From CAZXVW01 sp964644025 (GTDB taxonomy: Bacteria; Acidobacteriota; Terriglobia; Bryobacterales; Bryobacteraceae), in contig CAZXVW010000135.1 of the NCBI GenBank assembly GCA_964644025.1, positions 1 to 12,033 on the forward strand: DNA of 12,033 nt. Direction: 5' to 3'. Both the position numbers and the translations under genes were made by a program. Below, one piece after another: positions 5,976 to 12,033 of the stretch; the stretch's first letter is position 1, and the number at the start of each line of letters is the position of its first letter. Under the pieces are notes generated by a model, which was not told the origin of the DNA, did not search any database, and saw only the letters and a program-made list of their open reading frames with translations.

Positions 5976-6467
5976 CTACGCCTGTTTTTCCGCCATCGGC
6001 CCCACCAGCGGCAAGACAATCTTCTTGTTCTGGTACGTCTTGACCAGCATGACGATCCAGAGCACGAAGCAGGCCAGGCTGTACAACGGGCTGATGACGA
6101 AGTAGACGCTCCACGGCAAAATCACGCTCAGCGCAATCGAGATGATGATCAGTCCCACGGAAAGGAAGATGGACTGAAACGCGTGGAAACGCACGATCTT
6201 GCTGCGGTTGTAAGGCTCCAGCACCAGGAAGATGATCCCGGTGATGAACCCCAGCACGTAGCACAGCGTCCCGGCGACGTTGTCCCCCATTCCGGCGCCG
6301 GCGGCCGGCGCCGGGGGCGCGGGTTGTCCCTGGCCCGGCGGGGACGCCTGCCCGGAAGGCAGGCTCTCACCGGCGCCGGCGCCTTCGGCCGCGGCCGGGA
6401 TTGGTGTACCACACTTCGGGCAGAACTTGCCCTCCACTTCTGCGCCACATTTCGGACAAAATGCCAT
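5976..6467 (-). CDS. Zinc-ribbon membrane protein of DUF4870/Tic20-like type
   Basis: A 163-residue inner-membrane protein of unknown function. The N-terminus is a cytosolic double zinc knuckle: C4-P-K-C7 and C16-P-K-C19. A proline/glycine/alanine linker (residues about 22-60) follows, then three predicted membrane helices (about 63-83, 99-118, 122-144). Between the first two is NRSKIVRFHAFQSI, the signature of the DUF4870 group, in which a conserved RFHAxQS follows the first helix. The ATG is preceded on the minus strand by GGGAGGAG, a good ribosome-binding site, and a possible promoter lies at 6504-6532. It is the first gene of a minus-strand pair with the POTRA/HEAT gene. Family call is fairly sure; biochemical role is not known. 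Confidence 0.85.
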   Translation of the reverse strand: MAFCPKCGAEVEGKFCPKCGTPIPAAAEGAGAGESLPSGQASPPGQGQPAPPAPAAGAGMGDNVAGTLCYVLGFITGIIFLVLEPYNRSKIVRFHAFQSIFLSVGLIIISIALSVILPWSVYFVISPLYSLACFVLWIVMLVKTYQNKKIVLPLVGPMAEKQA

Positions 6468-6503
6468 GGCTCCTCCCTATTCGATTGCTAGTCCGGTCGT
6501 TTC

Positions 6504-6532
6504 ACTGTACCTGAGCCGCGCCGAATCCGCAA
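6504..6532 (-). promoter_or_regulatory. Possible sigma-70 promoter of the zinc-ribbon/HEAT operon
   Basis: On the minus strand TTGCGG (6532-6527) and TACAGT (6509-6504) are separated by exactly 17 bases. Each is an imperfect match to the -35 and -10 consensus. The -10 lies about 36 bases before the ATG at 6467. The 129-bp region between the divergent genes must also serve the dipeptidase, for which a TACACT (6572-6577) is a weak -10 candidate. Confidence 0.4.
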
Positions 6533-6596
6533 GCGGCCGGAATCGCGAGGCGGCGGCGCGCCCGGCCGCGATACACTACATCTAAGGTAAAAACCA

Positions 6597-7973
6597 ATGT
6601 CTGAACCCGTTAACGCTTTCCTCGACGCGCATCGCGACCGCTTCCTCGATGAGCTGTTCGCCTTCCTGCGGATCCCGAGCATCAGCACGGACCCGGAGCA
6701 CAAGAGGGACGTGGACCGGGCCGCCGCCTTCGTGGCCGAGAGCCTGGAGAAGGCCGGGATGGAGAACGTCGAGGTGATTCGGACCGAGGGTCATCCGCTG
6801 GTCTACGCCGACTGGCTCCATGCCGCCGGCAAACCCACGGTCCTGTGCTACGGGCACTACGACGTACAGCCGCCGGACCCGCTGGAGGAATGGGTCAGCC
6901 CGCCGTTTGACCCGGTGGTGCGGGACGGCAACATTTACGCCCGCGGGGCCGCCGACGACAAGGGGCAGATGTACACGCACGTGAAGGCTGTCGAATCGCT
7001 TCGGGCGGTTCACGGCGCCCTGCCGGTGAACGTGAAGTTTCTCATCGAAGGCGAGGAGGAAGTGGGCGGCAAGGCGATCGCCCGCTACGTTGCCGAGAAC
7101 CCGGTGAAGTTGAAAGCGGACGCGGCCCTGGTTTCCGATACGGCCATGTACGCGGAGGGCATTCCCACTCTTTGCACTGGCTTGCGGGGCCTGGTGTACC
7201 TGGAAGTGGAAGCCGCCGGCGCCGCGCGCGATCTGCACTCCGGTCTGTACGGCGGCGCTGCTCCCAACGCGGTCTTCGGGCTGATCGAGCTGCTGTCGAA
7301 AGCGAAAACGGCTGACGGCGTGATTCGCATTCCTGGAACCTATGACGACGTTGTCCCCCCCGCGCCGGAGGAAAAGCGGAGCTGGGAAAGCCTCCCGTTC
7401 AGTGAACAGCAATTTCTGGAACACGAGGTCGGCTCGGCCTGCCTGACCGGTGAGCCGAATTTTCCGGTTCTGGAACGGATCTGGGCGCGGCCAACTTTTG
7501 AGGTCCACGGCATTGCCGGCGGCTTTACCGGCGCCGGCGCCAAAACGGTGATTCCCGCCCGGGCCACGGCAAAGGTGAGTATGAGGTTGGTGCCGCTGCA
7601 GGACGCCGACCGGATGATCGAGGCGTTCCGCCAGTTCGTGAAGGCCAATACGCCCGTCGGCATCCGTACGGAGGTTCGCGTGCTGGCCGCCAGCCCGGCG
7701 GTGCTGGTCAAGCCGGATCATCCGGCCATCCGGACGGCCGCCAAGGCATTCAGCGATGCGTTGGGGCGGCCGACCGTGTTCATCCGCTCCGGCGGGTCGG
7801 TGCCCATCGTCGGCGACCTGGACCGACACCTCGGCGTGCCGACCGTGATGATGGGACTGGGGCTTCCCGATGACGGGCTCCACTCCCCGAATGAGAAATT
7901 CAAGCTGGAGAACTTTTATACGGGGATTCGGACGGTCGCTTCTTTCCTGGAGGAATATGGCCGCACGGCGTAA
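6597..7973 (+). CDS. M20 family metallopeptidase (CNDP-type dipeptidase)
   Basis: Cytosolic di-zinc hydrolase that probably cleaves dipeptides or a similar amide. The 458 residues have no signal peptide. Metal and catalytic residues are in place: H87 and D89 in CYGHYDVQP, D120 in GAADDKG (bridging Asp), E154-E155 in EGEEEVGG (base and ligand), D181 in LVSDTAM, and H429 in DDGLHSPNE. The inserted lid/dimerisation domain (about 200-370) includes DLHSGLYGG with the His (214) that acts across the dimer in carnosinase-type enzymes. The length and the YGHYDVQPP...W motif favour the CNDP/dipeptidase branch rather than DapE or ArgE. AAGG (6584-6587) lies nine bases before the ATG. murJ follows closely on the same strand. 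Specific substrate unknown. Confidence 0.93.
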   Translation: MSEPVNAFLDAHRDRFLDELFAFLRIPSISTDPEHKRDVDRAAAFVAESLEKAGMENVEVIRTEGHPLVYADWLHAAGKPTVLCYGHYDVQPPDPLEEWVSPPFDPVVRDGNIYARGAADDKGQMYTHVKAVESLRAVHGALPVNVKFLIEGEEEVGGKAIARYVAENPVKLKADAALVSDTAMYAEGIPTLCTGLRGLVYLEVEAAGAARDLHSGLYGGAAPNAVFGLIELLSKAKTADGVIRIPGTYDDVVPPAPEEKRSWESLPFSEQQFLEHEVGSACLTGEPNFPVLERIWARPTFEVHGIAGGFTGAGAKTVIPARATAKVSMRLVPLQDADRMIEAFRQFVKANTPVGIRTEVRVLAASPAVLVKPDHPAIRTAAKAFSDALGRPTVFIRSGGSVPIVGDLDRHLGVPTVMMGLGLPDDGLHSPNEKFKLENFYTGIRTVASFLEEYGRTA

Positions 7974-7997
7974 ACCAGATCCGAGGGGGCATCGGGA

Positions 7998-9653
7998 CTG
8001 ACCACGACCACGAAAGACGTATCACCCGGGTATCATCTTGTCCGCTCCGCGGGGGTGGTGTCGGCGGCCGTGATGCTGAGCCGCGTCACCGGCCTGGTGC
8101 GGGAGATTGTCATGGCCCGCCTGTTCGGCGCGGGAATGACCTACGATGCTTTTCTGCTTGGTTTCCGCATCCCGAACCTGACGCGCGATCTGTTCGCCGA
8201 GGGAGCTCTCTCTTCCGCCTTCATCCCGATCTTCACCGAGTACCTCACGCGCCGGGGCAAGAAGGATGCCGGCGAGCTGGCGAACCTGGTGGCCACCGCC
8301 CAGCTCATCTTCGTGGGCTTGTTCTGCTTGCTGGGCATTGTCCTGAGTCCGCAGCTCGTGCTGTTGCTGGCGCCCGGTTTCGCGGGGGTGCCGGGCAAGT
8401 TCGATCTGGCGGTGGCCCTGACGCGGATCATGTTCCCCTTCCTGCTGCTGGTGGCGCTGGCGGCGCAGGCGATGGGCATTCTGAACGCTTGCAACCAGTT
8501 TGCGGTGCCGGCGCTGGCTTCGACGTTCTTCAACGTCGGATCGCTGCTGTTCGGCCTGGCCATCGGATTCTGGGCGGGGCCTTATTTCGGTTTTCCGCCC
8601 ATCGCCGGCATGGCCGTCGGGGTGGTGCTCGGCGGCGCGCTGCAACTGCTGTGGCAGGTGCCGAGCATGAGCCGCCGGGGCTTCCGCTTCCGACCCCGCA
8701 TCGACTGGTCCGACCCGGGGCTGCGGCGCATCATCCGGCTGATGGGTCCGGCCGTTCTCGGCGCCGCCGCCGTCCAGATCAACGTGATGGTGAATACGAA
8801 CTTCGCCTCACGGATCCACGACCCGGTCACCGGTCCCGACGGCCCGGTGAGCTGGCTCGGCTACGCCTTCCGGTTCATGCAGCTTCCCCTCGGCGTTTTC
8901 GGGGTGGCCATTGCCGCGGCCACGCTGCCCTCGATTTCCCGGAGCGCCGCCTCGGGCCGGACCGAGGAGTTCCGCCGCACCTTGTCCCGCTCGCTGGGCA
9001 TGGTGTTCCTGCTTACGGTCCCTTCCTCGGTCGGGCTGATCGTACTGGGCCGGACCATGATCGCCGCGATTTACCAGGGGGGGCGCTTCCAGCCCTACGA
9101 CACCCGGCAGACCGCTCTCGCCCTGTCCTATTACGCGATCGGGCTGGCCGGCTACGCCGCCATCAAGGTGCTCACGCCTGCTTTCTATGCCCTGGGGGAT
9201 TCCCGCACTCCGATGGTGATCAGCCTCGTCTCGATCGGCGTCAACCTGGCCGCCGTTTTGCTGCTGCTTCGTTACACGAGCCTGGGGCACGCCGGCCTGG
9301 CTCTTTCGACTTCGATTGTCGCCCTGTTCGGTTTCGTGCTCCTGTTCTGGATTTTGCGGAACCGGATCGGCGGCATTTACGGGCGCGCCCTGGCGAGCAG
9401 CGTCTCCCGGGTACTGTTTGCCTCCGCGGTGATGGGCGTGGCGGTGCTGTTGTTGAGCGGCCTGGTCCGGGCCGTCTTCGGGATCTCGCGCGCCGCTTCG
9501 TTGCTGGACCTGGCGGTTTGCATTCCGGCCGGAATCGTGATCTTTTACCGGCTGTGCCGCCTCACCAACGTTCCGGAACTGGAGCTGGCAACCGGCGCCC
9601 TCGCCGGGCCCTTGACCCGGTGGCTGCCTTTCCACCGTGATAAAATCCTGTAG
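7998..9653 (+). CDS. murJ: Lipid II flippase MurJ (MviN family), apparent CTG start
   Basis: Moves lipid-linked peptidoglycan precursors across the inner membrane; a polytopic protein of the MOP superfamily, usually with 14 helices. The N-terminal signature is strong: SAGVVSAAVMLSRVTGLVRE, then ARLFGAG, YDAFLLGFRIPNLTRDLFAEGALSSAFIPIF. Positions equivalent to essential E. coli MurJ residues R18, R24, D39 and R52 are present (R29, R35, D50, R63 here). The first in-frame GTG (8055) falls inside the first conserved helix and would remove the normal VRSAG lead-in. Upstream in frame, before the stop at 7971-7973, the only plausible initiator is CTG at 7998, preceded by GAGGGGG at a good distance (7983-7989). 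I therefore start there, giving 551 residues; the start is uncertain, the family is not. It lies 24 bp after the dipeptidase gene and 3 bp before the next gene. Confidence 0.93.
   Translation: MTTTTKDVSPGYHLVRSAGVVSAAVMLSRVTGLVREIVMARLFGAGMTYDAFLLGFRIPNLTRDLFAEGALSSAFIPIFTEYLTRRGKKDAGELANLVATAQLIFVGLFCLLGIVLSPQLVLLLAPGFAGVPGKFDLAVALTRIMFPFLLLVALAAQAMGILNACNQFAVPALASTFFNVGSLLFGLAIGFWAGPYFGFPPIAGMAVGVVLGGALQLLWQVPSMSRRGFRFRPRIDWSDPGLRRIIRLMGPAVLGAAAVQINVMVNTNFASRIHDPVTGPDGPVSWLGYAFRFMQLPLGVFGVAIAAATLPSISRSAASGRTEEFRRTLSRSLGMVFLLTVPSSVGLIVLGRTMIAAIYQGGRFQPYDTRQTALALSYYAIGLAGYAAIKVLTPAFYALGDSRTPMVISLVSIGVNLAAVLLLLRYTSLGHAGLALSTSIVALFGFVLLFWILRNRIGGIYGRALASSVSRVLFASAVMGVAVLLLSGLVRAVFGISRAASLLDLAVCIPAGIVIFYRLCRLTNVPELELATGALAGPLTRWLPFHRDKIL
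9638..9646 (+). promoter_or_regulatory. Possible extended -10 promoter inside the 3' end of murJ
   Basis: TGATAAAAT fits the extended -10 form TGnTAtaaT and lies 10 bases before the ATG at 9657. It could give the coiled-coil gene its own nearly leaderless transcript. A TTGACC (9612-9617) upstream is 23 bp away, too far for a standard -35. Confidence 0.3.
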
Positions 9654-9656
9654 TCG

Positions 9657-10403
9657 ATGGCTCCGGATATTGAACTGGTGATCAAACTGCAACGGCTGGA
9701 CAACCGGATTACGGAACTGCGGCGGGAAATCGCCGCGCTGCCCAATCACATCGCGGAAATCGAGAAGACGCTCACCGCGCACCAGCGCAAGCTCGAAGCC
9801 GACCAGGCCGCGCTGGCGGCCAACCAAAAAGAGCGGCGGAAGCTCGAAAACGACGTCCAGGCGCTCGAGGAGAAGATCTCCCGGCTCAAGGACCAGATGC
9901 TCGAAGCCAAGACCAACGAGCAGTACCGGGCCTTCCAGAAAGAGATCGACTACTGCGAAAACGAGATTCGGAAGGGCGAGGACCGCATCCTCGATTTGAT
10001 GGCGGCCTCGGAGCCGCTGGAGGAGAGGCTGGCGGACGCGGAACGGGAGCTCGAAAAGGAGAAAGAGCACGCCAAGCGCGAAAAGAAGGCCGCCCAGGAA
10101 AAGGTTGAGGCGGCCCGGAAGCTGCTGGAACAGCACCGGCTGGAGCGGCAACAAACCGCGGCCGGGCTGAATTCCCGGATCTATTCCATCTACGAGCGGC
10201 TCCGCAAGAAATACCACGGCGCCGTGGTTGCCGAGGGCAACGGCGGAAAATGCTCCGCCTGCAACATCGCGCTGCGGCCCCAGTTCTACCAGGACCTGAA
10301 ACGGGCCACCGAACCCATGGTCTGCGAGAGTTGCGGCCGGCTACTTTACTACAACCCCACGGCCGACCAGGAATCGGAAGCACAGCTCAGCCATCCGGCT
10401 TGA
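9657..10403 (+). CDS. Coiled-coil protein with C4 zinc ribbon (zf-RING_7; FlgZ/CT398-like)
   Basis: A 248-residue cytosolic protein. Residues about 5-185 form a long helical hairpin of charged heptads, including TNEQYRAFQKEID (86-98), the hallmark of this family. Residues 195-235 form the zinc ribbon: C199-S-A-C202 and C223-E-S-C226. Characterised relatives are H. pylori HP0958 (FlgZ) and Chlamydia CT398, both reported to bind sigma-54 (RpoN) and to link to flagellar or type III export; whether this copy does so is unknown and no secretion genes are nearby. It starts three bases after the murJ stop with no clear Shine-Dalgarno, so translational coupling or a leaderless mRNA is likely. It converges with the DUF4010 gene, 76 bp away. 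Confidence 0.88.
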   Translation: MAPDIELVIKLQRLDNRITELRREIAALPNHIAEIEKTLTAHQRKLEADQAALAANQKERRKLENDVQALEEKISRLKDQMLEAKTNEQYRAFQKEIDYCENEIRKGEDRILDLMAASEPLEERLADAERELEKEKEHAKREKKAAQEKVEAARKLLEQHRLERQQTAAGLNSRIYSIYERLRKKYHGAVVAEGNGGKCSACNIALRPQFYQDLKRATEPMVCESCGRLLYYNPTADQESEAQLSHPA

Positions 10404-10479
10404 TTTGCCCTCGCCAGCGCCCGAACCCACCCCAGGAGTGTGGAGCCGCCGCCAGGATCGGCAAGCCCGGTGCGCCTGC

Positions 10480-11739
10480 TCAAAAGGTCCCCGGGAGGAA
10501 CATGATGGCCGCCCCGGCGCCGAACATCACCGCGAAGCCGGAAGCGACCCGCCAGCCGAAGGACCTCCCGCCGGCGTAGGCGGCCAGGATGGTCTTCAAA
10601 ACGGCGTTCATCAACAAGGCCAGCAGCAACACCAGCTCGGCGGTCACCGCCGATATGGTGCCGCCGGCCAGCAGGCTGGCCACTGAGACCGAGACCGCGT
10701 CCGCATCCACCGTGCCGCCGGCCGCGCTGGCCCAGTAGACGCCCTGGCCGCCGAACTCGACTGCCGCGGCCTTGCTGACGAACATGATCGCGGCGAAGAC
10801 GGCGCCGAACTTCAACGCCGGCGCCAGCCGGAACGGGTTCCCCGCCACCGGATGCCGGCCCTCGATCTCCGTGCTTGACCGGCGGTAGAGGAACCAGCCG
10901 GCCAGCAGCCCGGCGGCCATCATCGCCAGCAGCACGATCGAGAGGCGGCGCGCCAGCTCCGCGTTCACCACCGCCAGGATCACCAGTACGCGGGGAAACT
11001 GGACCGCGTTGGCCACCACCACCGCGTACCAGTACGTGGCGATCTTTTCGGTTTCCTCCCGGCTCTGGCGCGCAAAGGCCAGCGTACACGCCGTGGTCGA
11101 GGCTACGCCGCCGAGCACGCTCGTCCAGGTGAGCCCCCTCCGGGCCCCGAGAAATTTCTGAAGAAAGTATCCCACGTAGGAAATCGAGGAGACCAGGATC
11201 ACGAAGACCCAGACCTTGCGGGGCGAAAACGAGCCGTAAGGACCGAAGTCCCCCGCCGGCAGGAGCGGGTAAATGATGAAGATGATCGCCAGGAACCAGA
11301 TGGTGTCGTTGAATTCGGTGTCCGTGATGGTTTCCCGGACCAGCTTGTGAAGAGAGCGTTTGGCCTCCAGCAGCGCGACCACCACGATCGCTGCCCCGAC
11401 GGCCAGCCGCGCGCCGGCGATCTCGCCCGGAGTGGCCGCCAGCACCGCGATGCAGTAAGTAGCCACGGCGGCGATCTCCGTGGTGATGCCAGGGTGTTGG
11501 CCGCTCTGCCAGCGGAACAGGACGAGGTAGGCGGTGATTGCGCCCAAGGCCATCGCGGTGAGCCAGGTGTTCTGCAGCAGGCCGCAGATGCCGCCGGTCA
11601 TCGCGATCAGCAAGAAATCCCGCAAACCCGCCTGGTTCTCATCCCGGGAAGATTCCCGCTGAGCCCCCACGATCAAGCCGATCAGCAGGGCTTCGACGAG
11701 TCCCCAGGCTGCCTGAGCTGGTTGAATGGGCGTGGTCAT
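10480..11739 (-). CDS. MgtC/SapB-like N-terminus plus DUF4010 membrane protein
   Basis: A 419-residue inner-membrane protein with about 11-13 hydrophobic helices and no signal peptide. The N-terminal part resembles MgtC/SapB: EALLIGLIVGAQRES (16-30) matches the conserved GxxxGxxRE helix, followed by DFLLIAMTGGICGLL and TTEIAAVATYCIAVL (86-100). The C-terminal half is DUF4010-like, marked by SVLGGVASTTACTLAFARQS (207-226). MgtC proteins are linked to magnesium limitation and control of ATP synthase, but the fused DUF4010 type has no established role, so I give none. The start is ATG 11737-11739; no good ribosome-binding site is visible, and a small ORF ends 8 bp upstream. Convergent with the coiled-coil zinc-ribbon gene; no convincing terminator hairpin in the 76 bp between them. 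Confidence 0.88.
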   Translation of the reverse strand: MTTPIQPAQAAWGLVEALLIGLIVGAQRESSRDENQAGLRDFLLIAMTGGICGLLQNTWLTAMALGAITAYLVLFRWQSGQHPGITTEIAAVATYCIAVLAATPGEIAGARLAVGAAIVVVALLEAKRSLHKLVRETITDTEFNDTIWFLAIIFIIYPLLPAGDFGPYGSFSPRKVWVFVILVSSISYVGYFLQKFLGARRGLTWTSVLGGVASTTACTLAFARQSREETEKIATYWYAVVVANAVQFPRVLVILAVVNAELARRLSIVLLAMMAAGLLAGWFLYRRSSTEIEGRHPVAGNPFRLAPALKFGAVFAAIMFVSKAAAVEFGGQGVYWASAAGGTVDADAVSVSVASLLAGGTISAVTAELVLLLALLMNAVLKTILAAYAGGRSFGWRVASGFAVMFGAGAAIMFLPGTF

Positions 11740-11747
11740 GGCGGCTT

Positions 11748-11885
11748 TTACCGGACGCCCGGGCCGGCCGGGCCGGGCGGAGTCGCAAGGACCGGGATCG
11801 CCGGACTGCTCCCGGCGGCGGCGCCGGGAAACAACCCGGCCAGGGCTGCAGCGCCGGCGCCGGCGATCAAGGTGCGTGGTTTCAT
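11748..11885 (-). CDS. Possible small exported peptide, 45 codons
   Basis: An ATG (11883-11885) opens a short frame beginning MKPRTLIAGAGAAALAGLF, which looks like a signal peptide with a basic n-region and a hydrophobic core to about residue 24, followed by a proline/glycine-rich tail ending PAGPGVR and TAA. It ends 8 bp before the DUF4010 gene in the same direction, as in an operon. It has no recognisable domain and no clear Shine-Dalgarno. In GC-rich DNA, chance frames rich in Ala, Gly and Pro are common, so this is weakly supported. Confidence 0.3.
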   Translation of the reverse strand: MKPRTLIAGAGAAALAGLFPGAAAGSSPAIPVLATPPGPAGPGVR

Positions 11886-11956
11886 AATGCCGACTTTACA
11901 CTACTTTGATCAGCACCGGCACCAATCGCCGGCGGGGGGGCGGGGAAGCCGTTCCG

Positions 11957-12033
11957 CTAGCCGAGCAGGGATTCCACCCCCAGGAACATGCGCACGAAAG
12001 CCAGGACGGTCACCGCCACGCACGCGTAGGCGG
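11957..12033 (-). CDS. C-terminal end of an unidentified, probably membrane, protein
   Basis: On the minus strand a frame enters from the right edge and ends with TAG at 11957-11959. The visible 24 residues are AYACVAVTVLAFVRMFLGVESLLG. A hydrophobic helix containing one Arg just before a short tail suggests a final membrane segment. Too little remains to name a family. The 71 bp between this stop and the small ORF's ATG hold no other feature I can support. Confidence 0.4.
   Translation of the reverse strand, partial: AYACVAVTVLAFVRMFLGVESLLG

Noticed and set aside
6582..7883. 433-codon open frame on the minus strand opposite the dipeptidase
   Set aside because: Shadow of the M20 gene; no recognisable domain and no independent start signals.
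8808..10217. 469-codon open frame on the minus strand across murJ and the coiled-coil gene
   Set aside because: It spans two well-supported + genes, has low-complexity Gln/Arg/Gly-rich content and no family resemblance.
10404..10479. RNase P RNA or terminator after the coiled-coil zinc-ribbon gene
   Set aside because: The conserved RNase P core (GAGGAAAGTCCGGGC-like) is absent, the gap is only 76 bp and no strong hairpin with a T run is present.

Overview
The window is high-GC bacterial DNA that looks like an Acidobacteriota chromosome (Bryobacterales/Solibacter-like). This is an inference from the mix of GH78 glycosidase, secreted sulfatase, Tat-exported Gfo/Idh/MocA oxidoreductase, small c-type cytochrome, Gram-negative envelope proteins and MurJ. 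Planctomycetes or Verrucomicrobia carry similar sulfatase and oxidoreductase sets, so the phylum is moderately sure only. I found no CRISPR array, tRNA, rRNA, transposase or phage gene.

Layout. Positions 2-1228 (+) hold the C-terminal part of an alpha-L-rhamnosidase. The 352-bp gap 1229-1580 is not empty. It contains three GGGTGAA repeats (two inside palindromes), a near-consensus sigma-54 promoter, three consecutive stem-loops ending in a terminator-like hairpin, and further inverted repeats just before the next gene. I read this as a candidate sigma-54-dependent small RNA, or alternatively as an attenuated leader. Next come a secreted redoxin-like/cytochrome c protein (1581-2141), a secreted sulfatase (2196-3581) and a Tat-signal oxidoreductase (3689-4879), all on +. 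Convergent to these is a two-gene minus-strand unit: a zinc-ribbon DUF4870-type membrane protein (5976-6467), then a secreted protein with a POTRA-like N-terminus and HEAT-type repeats (4919-5959). A divergent promoter region (6468-6596) separates it from a + strand group: M20 dipeptidase (6597-7973), lipid II flippase MurJ (7998-9653, apparently with a CTG start) and a coiled-coil C4 zinc-ribbon protein (9657-10403). The right end is on the minus strand: an MgtC/DUF4010-type membrane protein (10480-11739), a possible 45-codon ORF before it (11748-11885) and the last 24 codons of another gene (11957 to the edge).

How the genes fit. The left third looks like catabolism of sulfated, rhamnose-containing glycans: rhamnosidase, sulfatase and a sugar-type oxidoreductase, with a periplasmic cytochrome between. 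The middle and right are housekeeping: peptide turnover, peptidoglycan precursor flipping, envelope proteins. The most unusual element is the sigma-54 promoter and short structured transcript in the first gap. It carries two copies of CCCCTCC, complementary to Shine-Dalgarno sequences, one in a linker and one in the terminator loop.
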